From: JAXGYX01 sp964487355
GTDB taxonomy: Bacteria; Bacillota; Clostridia; Saccharofermentanales; Fastidiosipilaceae
Assembly: GCA_964487355.1 (NCBI GenBank)
Contig: CAZAPS010000003.1
Coordinates: 1-64,000, forward strand
DNA length: 64,000 nt
Reading direction: 5' to 3'
Below are positions 45,401 to 54,210 of the stretch, in pieces (within the stretch, counting starts at the first letter, position 1; each line of letters opens with the position of its first letter). The position numbers and the translations under genes are program-made. The notes under the pieces were generated by a model. That model ran no database searches. It was not told the DNA's origin and saw only the letters and a list, made by a program, of their open reading frames with translations.

Positions 45401-45530
45401 CGGTCTTGTGGTCTTCCAAATGAACCGAGACAACCTTCCAATCAAATAAATCGAACACGGTTTTATCCGGATAACGGTCAAGTTCCACTGTGTAGTAACG
45501 CTTGATCAGATCATTTACCGTCTTGCTCAT
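42459..45530 (-). CDS. nrdJ: Adenosylcobalamin-dependent ribonucleotide reductase (class II)
   Basis: Makes deoxyribonucleotides without oxygen. The 1023 residues contain SPQWFNTG, ASACFILSIED (first redox Cys), LNSTNPCGEYAFLDDTSCNLASIN (catalytic Cys and neighbours), and the C-terminal CPNCSS...CLDCGSTTGC with Cys pairs that regenerate the disulfide. The ATG at 45530 has AGGAGGAGAT; a longer frame adds 17 residues with no site. Its expression is probably under NrdR control (box at 45610-45625). No cobalamin riboswitch was recognised upstream. Confidence 0.96.
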   Translation of the reverse strand: MSKTVNDLIKRYYTVELDRYPDKTVFDLFDWKVVSVHLEDHKTGRVLVDMPDLEFPAQYSQTACDIIASKYFRKRGTGDERDCEYSMRQVAHRMVDFWVAALIDEGMIEEGEKSQILYDELVYGLLAQLFAPNSPQWFNTGLKRAYGIVGGNSGNYYFDKEKKKVVQSDDDYTRTQASACFILSIEDKLLGPHSISEEYVTETKLFKGGSGTGTNFSTIRAEGEKLSGGGVSSGLMSFLKGLDRNAGAIKSGGTTRRAAKMVCLDIDHPEIENFITWKAKEEDKVVALTKMGYDGDIDGEAYNTVSGQNSNNSLRISDDFMNKVDHLDEEPDATIELRGRIDDRVNREVKVSSLWDLMNESAWRCADPAPQFSDTFNQWHTCPAGEDGELWAPHNKLNSTNPCGEYAFLDDTSCNLASINIFGFYDENSGAFDLAGYVHFIGLIQLALEASIIWGHFPTEDIARRTYNFRTTGLGLANLASLLMVQGLPYDSEQGRTMASALVGLLTGVSYRTSALMAKQTEPFPFYELNKPHMNRVIRNHARVAGALDSDYEDLTYRPIKVNHILLEALGMETAAETLIECWKDAVELGERHGYRNAQVSVMAPTGTISFAMDCGATSVEPFFSHIVYKKLSGGGFMTLTNPVIALALKNLDYSEEEVEDIIAYIGREEDGRVSDGKIEGAPHLQPEHYPIFDTANRCGSGERYIGPSGHVLMVAALTPLISGAISKTVNLPNSATVDDFKEVLLQSWKTGVKGITLYRDGSKQAQPLNITLDDTDDEFDLNSLTYPALLTYAKTLREEISKPRPTSRRGKLKGIRSGHTHPAQIDSIKIYTTVNRNEYGDISEIYMTTDREGTTIMGLLNSLSKTISVMLQYRIPAHNISKMLRGQQYEPYGFVQRHPYIKYATSISDLISKIIDIELGDFSRCQVKPEDNARALPPLLAEQISVNELMSEKIDLGLGAEQYNPDNTEFGSAFIHESARAAAAHGERVYDGSTCPNCSSMRMVQNGTCKVCLDCGSTTGCS

Positions 45531-45609
45531 ATCTCCTCCTTGACATTCACATGGATTCTCGCTTCCAGAACAACAATCCACTACTGAGTGTATATAAATG
45601 TGAATCGAA

Positions 45610-45642
45610 TTACTATATATCGTATGGCGCTCAAAGACGCAA
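45610..45642 (-). promoter_or_regulatory. nrdJ promoter overlapping an NrdR-box-like palindrome
   Basis: Minus strand TTGCGT, 17 bases, TATATA (45614-45642). The 16-mer 45610-45625 (ATACGATATATAGTAA on minus) matches the NrdR consensus core C-w-ATATAT-w-G with one deviation and covers the -10 box. A second, regular NrdR box was not found. Confidence 0.5.
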
Positions 45643-45744
45643 ACTAAATTATATCACTCAAAATTGTTTCTTCAAGGGTAAAAGGTGTTGACAAAATAGA
45701 TAAAATATAAACAAGGTGCTCAATATGACATCATTTCAAACAGC

Positions 45745-45822
45745 GAAAAACCCGCGTGAGGGCAGCCCTCGCGCGGCGCATAATCAAAGCGCCGATAACG
45801 CGTGATCGCTACCGGCGCTTTG
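45745..45822 (-). terminator. Two tandem hairpins after relA
   Basis: CCGCGCGAGGGC/GCCCTCACGCGG with a following T run (45745-45776) is the main terminator. A second perfect stem, CAAAGCGCCG/CGGCGCTTTG (45785-45822), precedes it on the transcript. The remaining gap 45643-45744 shows nothing. Confidence 0.75.
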
Positions 45823-45865
45823 TTTGATGGCCAAGATCTCCTTGCGGAACGCCACGACATTTGAT

Positions 45866-48199
45866 TTAATTTCCTCTTCTGACCTCGCTGACGTCTTTAA
45901 TCGCCTTGAGACGCCCAACCACACGCTCGTACTGATTCTGGTCCTGTACCTCGATCCGCATCGTCAGTTGCGCGCGCAGATCTTTAAACGCCGACATCTG
46001 CCCGGACAGAATCGAAACGGATTCCGAGGCGATCGCGTTGGAAATTTCACTGAGCAGGTGCGTGCGGTCACGCGCGATGATTGTAAGCTCCACTTCATAA
46101 GAGGTGCTGAGGTCTTCCTTGTTCCAGGCGACTTCGATCAAACGCGAAGCTCTGCTTGCGTCTTCCTCACTGAGGGATGAGCTTTCGAGCAGGTTACGAA
46201 CATTGGGGCAATCTTTGCGGTGCACCGAGACACCATCACTGCGAGTGGTAAAACCGATAATCGGATCGCCCGGCACCGGATTACAGCAACGTGAAAGTCG
46301 CACCAGGCAGTTGTCTACCCCTTTGACCACAATTCCATAGTCATCTTTCACCCGTTCATGTGTCTTTTTGCGTGTTTGAGAGCGGGTGGAGCGGTCACCG
46401 GTCTGTTCCTCGCGCTCGATCATTTGGGCGCCGGCACCCGGACTGTATATGATCTGCCCCGACGGCGACAACCGATAGCCCAGATGCGCCCGTTCCGATT
46501 CGGGCAGCGATTTGATGTATTCATCACGTAAGCGCGGCACAATCTTGCCGACACTCATGCTTCCATGGCCTACATTCGCGTACATGTCCTCCAGCGAGTT
46601 GAAATTGTACCGTTTGAAAACAACTGTCAAAAACTTATCTTTTAATAGTTGCAGGGAGGTGAAGCCGGTCCTTTTAATCTCGCGGTCAACCAATTCCTTG
46701 CCACGGGCAATGTCTTCATCGCGTGTTTCCCGCTTGAACCAGTGTTTGATTTTATTTTTCGCCGCTCCACTTTTGACGATGGCAAGCCAGTCCCGCGACG
46801 GTCCATGCACTTTATCCGATACAAGAATTTCAACGATCTCGCCGTTTTGCAGCTCATAAGTCAGCGGCACGATGCGTCCGTTCACCTTCGCTCCATACAT
46901 GGAATTGCCCACACCCGAGTGGATGGCGTACGCGAAGTCAATTGGGACAGAGCCTTGAGGTAAAGAGACAATGTCGTCACGGGGTGTGAACACATAGACA
47001 TCATCCTCGACCAGTCCGGAGCGCAGCGTCTCCATATACTCGCCGGCGTCTTTCATATCTTTTTGCCAGTCCAGAAGCTGTCTCAACCAGGCCAGCTTTT
47101 TGTCCAGGTTCTCTTCTTCCTCTTTTTTAGGCAACGATCCTTGTTGTTTGTATTGATAATGCGCCGCGACACCGAACTCCGCCGTCCGATGCATCGCGAA
47201 TGTTCGAATTTGAACCTCGAAAGCCATGCCTTTGGGTCCAATCACAGTGGTATGCAGCGACTGATACATATTCGCCTTGGGGACAGCGATATAGTCCTTG
47301 AACCGTCCGGGCATCGGATGATACATCTCATGCACCAGGCCCAGCACCGCGTAACAGTCCGCCACGGTGTTCACGATGATGCGGCAGGCGAACATATCAT
47401 AGATTTGCTCAAGCGATCTATGCTTGATCGTCATTTTTTTGTAAATACTGTAAAAATGCTTCGGGCGCCCCTCGATTTCGGACTCGATCCCCATATTTTC
47501 AATCGCTCGGCTCAGGTCGCTGACGACTTGGTCCAAATAGGCTTCCCGCTCCGATCGCCTTTGGGAGATCGCGCCAACCAGCTCATAGTACGCCGTGCTG
47601 TTCAAGTAACGAAAGCAAATATCCTCAAGTTCCCATTTCCATTTGTAAATACCGAGTCGATGGGCGAGGGGGGCGTAGATATCCAGTGTTTCTCTGGATT
47701 TGGCTTCCTGCTTGGCGGGTGGGAGGTGTTTCATTGTGCGCATGTTGTGCAGGCGATCGGCCAACTTAATAATGACGACCCGCACGTCCTTCGCCATCGC
47801 CAAAAACATCTTGCGAAAGTTCTCCGCCTGCAGCTCTTCTTTGGAGTGAAAGGACATCTTGTCCAGCTTCGTGACACCGTCGACCAACGCGGCGATATCA
47901 GCGCCAAACGCTTGCTCCAGCTCTTCCATCGTGCTGTCGGTATCCTCTACCGTGTCATGCAGCAAAGCGGCGCACAAAGTCTGTTCATCCATTTCCAGTT
48001 CGGTCAGCAGTTCGGTCACAGCCAATGGATGAATGATATATGGTTCGCCGTTGGCGCGTTTTTGCTCTTTGTGCGCCTCCAACGCAAACGCGATCGCTTT
48101 ATCCAGCAAAGCAGTGTCACGGCCGGACGAATACCCCTGGTACGATCGCCGTAGCCGGTCAATGCTCATATTGATCATGTTTTGTTCTTTAGTCGTCAA
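45866..48199 (-). CDS. relA: RelA/SpoT-type (p)ppGpp synthetase/hydrolase
   Basis: Makes and breaks the stringent-response alarmone. In order: HD hydrolase domain (HPLAVTELL and LLHDTVEDTD), RelA synthetase (KHFYSIYKKM, EVQIRT), TGS (VFTPRDDIVSLPQGS), a Cys/His segment (RCCNPVPGDPIIGF) and a C-terminal ACT domain. Both catalytic halves look intact, the long bifunctional Firmicute form. The start chosen is a TTG at 48199 with GGAGAGGG eight bases upstream inside the recJ tail. ATGs at 48217 and 48178, or a longer frame to 48253, remain possible but lack a site. Confidence 0.93.
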   Translation of the reverse strand: MTTKEQNMINMSIDRLRRSYQGYSSGRDTALLDKAIAFALEAHKEQKRANGEPYIIHPLAVTELLTELEMDEQTLCAALLHDTVEDTDSTMEELEQAFGADIAALVDGVTKLDKMSFHSKEELQAENFRKMFLAMAKDVRVVIIKLADRLHNMRTMKHLPPAKQEAKSRETLDIYAPLAHRLGIYKWKWELEDICFRYLNSTAYYELVGAISQRRSEREAYLDQVVSDLSRAIENMGIESEIEGRPKHFYSIYKKMTIKHRSLEQIYDMFACRIIVNTVADCYAVLGLVHEMYHPMPGRFKDYIAVPKANMYQSLHTTVIGPKGMAFEVQIRTFAMHRTAEFGVAAHYQYKQQGSLPKKEEEENLDKKLAWLRQLLDWQKDMKDAGEYMETLRSGLVEDDVYVFTPRDDIVSLPQGSVPIDFAYAIHSGVGNSMYGAKVNGRIVPLTYELQNGEIVEILVSDKVHGPSRDWLAIVKSGAAKNKIKHWFKRETRDEDIARGKELVDREIKRTGFTSLQLLKDKFLTVVFKRYNFNSLEDMYANVGHGSMSVGKIVPRLRDEYIKSLPESERAHLGYRLSPSGQIIYSPGAGAQMIEREEQTGDRSTRSQTRKKTHERVKDDYGIVVKGVDNCLVRLSRCCNPVPGDPIIGFTTRSDGVSVHRKDCPNVRNLLESSSLSEEDASRASRLIEVAWNKEDLSTSYEVELTIIARDRTHLLSEISNAIASESVSILSGQMSAFKDLRAQLTMRIEVQDQNQYERVVGRLKAIKDVSEVRRGN

Positions 48200-50360
48200 C
48201 GCAAGCACCCTCTCCATATAATTTTCGATACGTCGGAGTTTGATACAGATCAACTTTCTGACTTACCGGACGCAACACTACACATATTATAACGTTAGAC
48301 AGTTTTGATATATAGATCAAACCCGCCTCTTCATAGATTGATAGGACGCGACGCAGCTGAAAATGGCTGAGCGGACGGCGCATCGAAGCGTTTATCCGCG
48401 CCAGCAACACCTGAGTCTGCAGCATGCCGTAGCCATCATCCAGCGCGGATTTTAAGAACAGGTAAACTCCGCCCAGCGCTTCTTTGGTGATATCCAATTC
48501 AGACTCGGGCAAGTCGAGCTGTTTGACCAGCTCCTTCCGCCCCGCCGACTCCCCTGTCAAAGCCAGCCGCGCTTCCAAATCCATTTGATACATCAGGTCA
48601 TCTTCCGATTCTTCGGGCAGCAGCAGATCATCGGCTATGATTTGCAGCGTCTCTCGTCCGTTCCAGCTATTCACGTTCGATCCGCCATAAACTTCGACCA
48701 CGGTGTCGGCCGATATGAGGCCGACCATCTCCCCTTGACCGAACGCGACAACCTCAATCGCCTCAACACCCCCGCGCAGCTGAAATTTCAGATGAGAATT
48801 GTCTTTGCCGATGGTCCGAACAGAATGGGCCGAGTTCAATCCATAGTGGAAAACCGGCAGTTCGTTCGCCCTGCCAAACGGTTCAAGATCGGCAAGTTCC
48901 CTCACCTCCTCGATCCGCAAGTTTTCCGGCTCGATGGAAAGGTCATATTTTCGTTTGGGCACGGTCGGAAAGGACTCTTCAGGCAGATGCTCATACACAT
49001 AACGGTCGAGCGCGTCACGCAGCTCCGGCAGATTCTGTCGTGTGACCATCAACCCCGCCGCCTGTCGATGTCCGCCGAAACTGATAAGTAGATCTTGCGC
49101 GTGCCGCAACGCCTCATAGATATTGAAGTCGCCAAACGTCCGAGCCGAACCCGTGAAAACATCTTGATTCTGATCGATTTGCCCACCGGACGACTCAGCC
49201 ACGGCTCGGTCCGGTGTGACCGATTTCGCGCCGGAAAGCAAAATGACCGGCCTCAATAACCTGGCGGACAGCCTGGCGGCGAGAATCCCCAAGACCCCCG
49301 GATGCCAATCTTGCCCTTCCAGAATCAGAATCTGATGTTCCAAGCGGTCCGGTTCTTCCGCGATCAGCTCATTGATCCGGTGAAAAATATTCTGCTCCAC
49401 CGTACGCCTCTGCTGATTGATCTCAACCAGCAGAGAGGCTTTCTCGCTCGCTCGTTCCTCCTCGCGGGCGGTCAGACATTCCATACCGCTCAAGCTGTCT
49501 CCCATACGCCCGGCGGCGTTGATTGCGGGGCTGACGCGATGTGAGATCGTGTGCGCCGTCGGTGGCTGATCATTGAGATGCACCAGCTTTAACAAAGCGG
49601 CCAGTCCGGGTCTTTCAGAATCTCGCATGCGCTCCAATCCGGCTCTCACTATTGAGCGGTTTTCATCCTTTAGCGGCATGACATCACCGACTGTGCCGAT
49701 CGCGGCGAGATCCAGTCCGGCTCGCCACAGGTCGGGCTGTTCCAAGCAGTCCGAAAGCGCCTGTGTGAGCTTTAACGCGACCGCCGCGCCGCAAAGATCG
49801 GTGAATGGATAGGCGCTGTCGGAGCGCTGGGGATTGACGATGGCGGTGGCGTCGGGCAATTGTTCACCACATTGGTGGTGGTCGGTGATGACCAACCCGA
49901 TCCCCGCCTCTTTCAATTGTTCAGCTTCATCAATTGAGGAAACACCACAGTCGACGGTGACCACAAGCCCCGCGCCCGCGGCGATGGCGTAGCGCGTGCC
50001 GATTTCCGACAGCCCATACCCCTCGTCAAATCGATCAGGAATATACCAGCCGACCAGGCCACCCGCCGCTCGTAAAAACTCGGTCAACAGCGCGGTCGCC
50101 GTCACTCCATCGGTATCATAGTCTCCATGGACCATGATCAGCTGATGATGGTTCAGGGCGTGCATGATCGCGTCACAGGCGGCGTCCATGTCTGGCAACA
50201 AAAACGGATCATGAAAACTCATCGCATCGCTGTCTAAAAACAAGCGCCGCTCTTCCTCATCCATACCACGGGCGGCCAGGACCCGCTCGCGCAGCGGCAA
50301 TTCCTGTTCGGCTACGAATGACGGCGTTTTAGCGGACCAAATTTGATGATAAAGGCGCAT
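48189..50360 (-). CDS. recJ: Single-stranded-DNA exonuclease RecJ
   Basis: 723 residues; 5'-3' exonuclease of recombination and repair. DHH domain motifs GDYDTDGVTATAL, TVDCGVSS and ITDHHQCG; DHHA1 with SFGGHRQAAGLM; then an OB-fold and a helical C-terminal domain of about 150 residues, as in Firmicute RecJ. AGGAAGGG precedes the ATG. Its last bases overlap relA. Confidence 0.94.
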   Translation of the reverse strand: MRLYHQIWSAKTPSFVAEQELPLRERVLAARGMDEEERRLFLDSDAMSFHDPFLLPDMDAACDAIMHALNHHQLIMVHGDYDTDGVTATALLTEFLRAAGGLVGWYIPDRFDEGYGLSEIGTRYAIAAGAGLVVTVDCGVSSIDEAEQLKEAGIGLVITDHHQCGEQLPDATAIVNPQRSDSAYPFTDLCGAAVALKLTQALSDCLEQPDLWRAGLDLAAIGTVGDVMPLKDENRSIVRAGLERMRDSERPGLAALLKLVHLNDQPPTAHTISHRVSPAINAAGRMGDSLSGMECLTAREEERASEKASLLVEINQQRRTVEQNIFHRINELIAEEPDRLEHQILILEGQDWHPGVLGILAARLSARLLRPVILLSGAKSVTPDRAVAESSGGQIDQNQDVFTGSARTFGDFNIYEALRHAQDLLISFGGHRQAAGLMVTRQNLPELRDALDRYVYEHLPEESFPTVPKRKYDLSIEPENLRIEEVRELADLEPFGRANELPVFHYGLNSAHSVRTIGKDNSHLKFQLRGGVEAIEVVAFGQGEMVGLISADTVVEVYGGSNVNSWNGRETLQIIADDLLLPEESEDDLMYQMDLEARLALTGESAGRKELVKQLDLPESELDITKEALGGVYLFLKSALDDGYGMLQTQVLLARINASMRRPLSHFQLRRVLSIYEEAGLIYISKLSNVIICVVLRPVSQKVDLYQTPTYRKLYGEGACVDD

Positions 50361-50407
50361 GTCGACCCTTCCTTCTGCGTTGTGACGCGATGCGATTTCA
50401 TTTTGAA

Positions 50408-50448
50408 TAAAAAAACTCCGGATTTATGGCTGTCCACCGATCCGGAGT
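50408..50448 (-). terminator. Terminator of rpsU
   Basis: ACTCCGGAT/ATCCGGAGT stem followed by a seven-base T run on minus, between rpsU and recJ. recJ expression must therefore pass it or use its own promoter. Confidence 0.85.
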
Positions 50449-50489
50449 AATAGTGATCCCTCAGCTGAATATTATGAGAAAGAAAGCGA

Positions 50490-50663
50490 TCATCGCTTTC
50501 TCTTTCTGGCCGCTTCAGATTTTTTCTTACGTTTGACGCTGGGTTTCTCGTAATGTTCTCTCTTACGAACCTCAGCGAGAACACCGGAGCGCGCACATGA
50601 ACGTTTGAAGCGTCTGAGAGCACTGTCTAGGGATTCGTTCTCTTTTACTCTGATTTCTGACAT
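50490..50663 (-). CDS. rpsU: Ribosomal protein S21
   Basis: 57 residues, small-subunit protein near the mRNA 3' platform. SEIRVKENESLDSALRRFKRSCARSGVLAEVRKREHYEKPS is the family core and the tail is poly-Lys/Arg. The ATG at 50663 has GGAGGGGGGAAGA upstream; a longer frame from 50732 adds 23 unrelated residues. Strong RNA-binding composition. Confidence 0.97.
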   Translation of the reverse strand: MSEIRVKENESLDSALRRFKRSCARSGVLAEVRKREHYEKPSVKRKKKSEAARKRKR

Positions 50664-50917
50664 ATTCTTCCCCCCTCCCGGTGCTAAAATTGGCATTGAT
50701 GAATGATATACAATCATGTCGAACTCAAACAAGTGAATTCACATGTCATCCGATCAATACCGCTGCAGAATGCCATTCATTATAATGCAAACGGGCGGCA
50801 AAAGTCAAGCGGCGCATCCTTTAGGCGGTGCTCATTTTTGCGATTCCCCGGTCAACGAATGGCGCGCTGCCGCGCTGAATGAGCGAACGGCGCTGGCGTC
50901 AATAGCGGATCCGACCT

Positions 50918-51268
50918 CTACAACAACTTTTCTCCCATGCTTACACCGCCAAGTAAATGTGTATGAAAATGGAAAACTGTCTGACCCGCGTCCGGTCCGC
51001 AGTTGCTGATCAAACGGTAGCCCGACTGCCTGACACCCAGCCTCTCGGCGATCAGCGGAATGACACGCGTCATATGCGCCGCCAGCTCACCACTTTGATC
51101 CTCATTCGCGAAATCATTCATATCCTCGATATGCCGCTTGGGAACCACCAACACATGGACCGGCGCGACCGGATTCAGGTCATGAAACACAATAAGCTGA
51201 TCGTCTTCATAGACAACGGTTGAAGGGATCTCTTTTTTAACAATTTTACAAAATACACAATCGGACAT
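50918..51268 (-). CDS. HIT-family (histidine triad) nucleotide hydrolase
   Basis: 116 residues of the Hint branch: CVFCKIVKKEIPS at the start, FHDLNPVAPVHVLVVPKRH, and the triad HFHTHLLGG. Hint enzymes hydrolyse AMP-linked amides. The ATG at 51268 has GAGGAG upstream; a GTG one codon earlier is less likely. It sits between alaS and rpsU; the Clostridial alaS/HIT/rpsU order is common. Confidence 0.93.
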   Translation of the reverse strand: MSDCVFCKIVKKEIPSTVVYEDDQLIVFHDLNPVAPVHVLVVPKRHIEDMNDFANEDQSGELAAHMTRVIPLIAERLGVRQSGYRLISNCGPDAGQTVFHFHTHLLGGVSMGEKLL

Positions 51269-51367
51269 CACGCACTCCTCTCAGCCTTGCCCGCCCATTT
51301 CGACAACTTCACGTCCATCGTCCAATCGTCCAATCAGACAACAGCTGACTTACAATCTTCAAGTCAT

Positions 51368-54028
51368 TCAATTCAGCATGTCCGCGGCGAGGGCGGCGGA
51401 GGCGCCCAACGCCTCCTGCAGCTTGGCCGGATTCTTTCCACCCGCCTGCGCCATGTCCGGCCGGCCGCCACCACCGCCTGAGCAAATTTTCGCGGCCTCT
51501 TTGACAATATTGCCCGCGTGAGCACCTGCTTTCACAGCGTCCGGCGAGGCCATCGCGCTGAGCAACACCTTGCCATCCGCGACCGCACCGAGCACCACCA
51601 GCGACGGCTTCAGCTGTTCACGCAGTTGGTCGGTCATCTCCCGCAAAACTTTCGCGTCAGGAGCCTCGATTTGCGCCACCAGAACATTGATTCCATTCAC
51701 ATCCTTGACTTGATCTTTGAGGTCACCGGCCGACTGCGCGGCGATCTCCCTTTCCAAATCAGAGTATTTTCGTTCCGCGCTCTTCAAATCGTCCAGGACG
51801 GATTCCACACGGCGCGAAACTTCCGGCACAGTGGTTTTGAGCATGGCGGCGGTTTCTTCAAGTTCTCTCTGATAGCTGTCCATCAGCGCGAAAGCGCCCC
51901 GTCCGGTCAGTGCTTCAATCCTTCGCACCCCGGAAGCGATCGAGCTTTCCGACAGGATCTTAAAGTAACAGGCCTGTGAGGTATGTCGCAGATGCGTGCC
52001 TCCACACAGTTCACTGCTAAAGTCTCCGGCACAGACAACCCGCACATTATCACCGTATTTTTCATCAAACAGAGCCATCGCGCCACCCGCTTTGGCCTCG
52101 TCCATGGTCATCACTTTGGTCTCAATCGGCAGATCTCGCAAGATTGTCTGATTGACGATCTCCTCCACCGATTTGATCTGCGCCGCGCTCATCGGTTTGC
52201 CGTAATGGAAATCAAAACGCAAACGATCCGCGTTGACGCTGGAACCCGCCTGCGTCACATGCTCACCTAAAACTATGCGCAGCGTCTTGTGCAGCAGGTG
52301 CGTGGCGGTGTGGTTACGCGCGGTGTCCAGCCTTTGCTCCCGATTGACGATCAGCGTCGCCGCGACACCTTGTTTGATCAGACCCGACTCGACCTGCCCA
52401 TGGTGCAGATAGACTCCTTCCGCGGTCATCGTCGTGTCAAGCACCTCCATCACACCGGAGCCCATCTCAATTTTTCCAATGTCACCGACCTGTCCGCCAC
52501 TGTTCGCGTAAAAAGGTGTTTGATCGGAAACAAGAATGATCCGAGCTCCCTCACCCGCCTCGTCGACCAGCTCAACGGTGTCATCGTCCTCCCCCCGCAG
52601 CGCGAGGTATAAAACACTCGCCTCGCCGCGCAACTGATCATAGCCGATGAAGGTGGTTGACCTCTCCTGCCGGATTTCTTCCGGCAACGCGCTTTCGTTC
52701 CAGGCGCTCCCGCCTTTTTCAAGTGTCGCCTTGCGTGACAGCTCTCTTTGCGCTTTCATCAGCTCGTCAAAGCCCGACTCATCGATCTCGACGTCGGTCT
52801 CGGAGGCGATTTCACGGGTCAGATCCACCGGGAATCCGTATGTGTCATGCAGCTTAAACACTTTATCTCCGGGCAAAATACTGGAGCCGGACTCTTTCAG
52901 TTCGGCCAAATATTCATCCAGCATCTGTGAGCCTTGATGAATGGTTTTCTCAAAGCTGACCTCTTCCTGATTCAAGACTGACAGAATATATTCTTGTCGT
53001 TCGGCAAGTTCGGGGTATGCCGTCTTTGACATTTCGATCACGACCGGTGACAGTTTCGTCAGGAAACGGTCCTTGATGCCGAGCATTTTTCCATAGCGGG
53101 CCGCCCGGCGCAACAAACGGCGCAGCACATAGCCTCTGCCTTCGTTCGACGGCCGGATACCGTCAGAGATCATCATGGTGCCGCTGCGGATATGGTCGGT
53201 TATGACTCGGATGCCGACATCGTCGCGCCCGTTTTTGCCATATTCCAGATCAGCCAGTTCACAAACTTTGTCCAGTACCGAGCGCACCGTATCGGTCTCA
53301 AACAAATTGTCCACGTCCTGCATGATACAGGCAATGCGCTCGAGGCCGGCCCCGGTATCGATGTTTTTATGATCCAAGGGCAAATAGCTGCCATCCTCCT
53401 GGCGATCAAACTGAGTGAACACCAGATTCCAAAACTCGACAAAACGATCGCAGTCACAGCCAACGGAACAGTTGGGATCGTCACAACCATGCCCGAGACC
53501 GCGATCAAAAAACAGTTCAGAACAAGGCCCGCACGGTCCTGTTCCGTGCTCCCAAAAGTTATCTTCTTTCCCCATTCGGAAGATCCTGTCCTCCGGTAGC
53601 CCCACAACATCTTTCCAAATATCATAGGCCTCGTCGTCTTCAAGATAGACAGTGGCGGAAATCTGTTCGGGCGGCATGTTCAGCACTTCAGTGGAAAACT
53701 CCCAGGCCCAGGAAATGGCTTCTTTTTTAAAGTAGTCACCAAAGGAAAAATTACCCAGCATCTCAAAATAAGTTCCGTGCCGGGCGGTCAGCCCCACGCG
53801 GTCGATATCCGGAGTGCGGATACATTTTTGACAAGTCGTCACGCGTTTGGCAGGTGGTGTCTGCGCACCGGTAAAATATGGTTTGAGCGGCGTCATACCC
53901 GCGTTGATCAGCAAAACAGAGGGGTCATTTTTGGGCACCAGTGAGAAGCTCGGCAACCGTAAATGATCTTTCGATTCAAAAAACGAAAGAAATCGTTCGC
54001 GAATTTCATTTAGTCCAAGTTTTTGCAT
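51368..54028 (-). CDS. alaS: Alanyl-tRNA synthetase
   Basis: 886 residues, class II. Catalytic core NEIRERFLSFFESKDHLRLPSFSLVP, then the editing domain with Zn ligands HTATHLLH and CGGTHL, a coiled coil and a C-terminal DHHA1-type domain with GGGGGRPDMAQAGG. The Cys-rich insert (GHGCDDPNCSVGCDCD, near residue 180) is typical for this branch. The ATG at 54028 has AAAGGTGCTG. It has a strong nearby promoter (54067-54095), so there is no room for a T-box. Confidence 0.97.
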   Translation of the reverse strand: MQKLGLNEIRERFLSFFESKDHLRLPSFSLVPKNDPSVLLINAGMTPLKPYFTGAQTPPAKRVTTCQKCIRTPDIDRVGLTARHGTYFEMLGNFSFGDYFKKEAISWAWEFSTEVLNMPPEQISATVYLEDDEAYDIWKDVVGLPEDRIFRMGKEDNFWEHGTGPCGPCSELFFDRGLGHGCDDPNCSVGCDCDRFVEFWNLVFTQFDRQEDGSYLPLDHKNIDTGAGLERIACIMQDVDNLFETDTVRSVLDKVCELADLEYGKNGRDDVGIRVITDHIRSGTMMISDGIRPSNEGRGYVLRRLLRRAARYGKMLGIKDRFLTKLSPVVIEMSKTAYPELAERQEYILSVLNQEEVSFEKTIHQGSQMLDEYLAELKESGSSILPGDKVFKLHDTYGFPVDLTREIASETDVEIDESGFDELMKAQRELSRKATLEKGGSAWNESALPEEIRQERSTTFIGYDQLRGEASVLYLALRGEDDDTVELVDEAGEGARIILVSDQTPFYANSGGQVGDIGKIEMGSGVMEVLDTTMTAEGVYLHHGQVESGLIKQGVAATLIVNREQRLDTARNHTATHLLHKTLRIVLGEHVTQAGSSVNADRLRFDFHYGKPMSAAQIKSVEEIVNQTILRDLPIETKVMTMDEAKAGGAMALFDEKYGDNVRVVCAGDFSSELCGGTHLRHTSQACYFKILSESSIASGVRRIEALTGRGAFALMDSYQRELEETAAMLKTTVPEVSRRVESVLDDLKSAERKYSDLEREIAAQSAGDLKDQVKDVNGINVLVAQIEAPDAKVLREMTDQLREQLKPSLVVLGAVADGKVLLSAMASPDAVKAGAHAGNIVKEAAKICSGGGGGRPDMAQAGGKNPAKLQEALGASAALAADMLN

Positions 54029-54066
54029 ATCTTCAGCACCTTTCTTGCGTTCATTCGCAATTACCA

Positions 54067-54095
54067 ATTTTAACCCAACATGTGGTTTCTAACAA
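54067..54095 (-). promoter_or_regulatory. Promoter of alaS
   Basis: Minus strand TTGTTA, 17 bases, TAAAAT, about 40 bases ahead of the start. Confidence 0.7.
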
Positions 54096-54210
54096 TCCTG
54101 GCCGATTCGGCACTTGGGTCTATGATAGAATAAACCGCATAAAATACAAATCTGTCGCCAACACCCGAACAACAAAACGCGTTGGCGCAAAACAAAGGAA
54201 TGTGAATGAT

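Noticed and set aside
45582..45720. Cobalamin riboswitch ahead of nrdJ
   Set aside because: No B12-box or comparable fold is visible in the short leader.
47063..48154. 363-codon plus-strand frame opposite relA
   Set aside because: Antisense to the RelA catalytic domains; no motif and no ribosome binding site.
53941..54210. Longer start for the DUF1015 gene
   Set aside because: Would run antisense through the alaS start and promoter; no ribosome binding site, while ATG 54211 has one.
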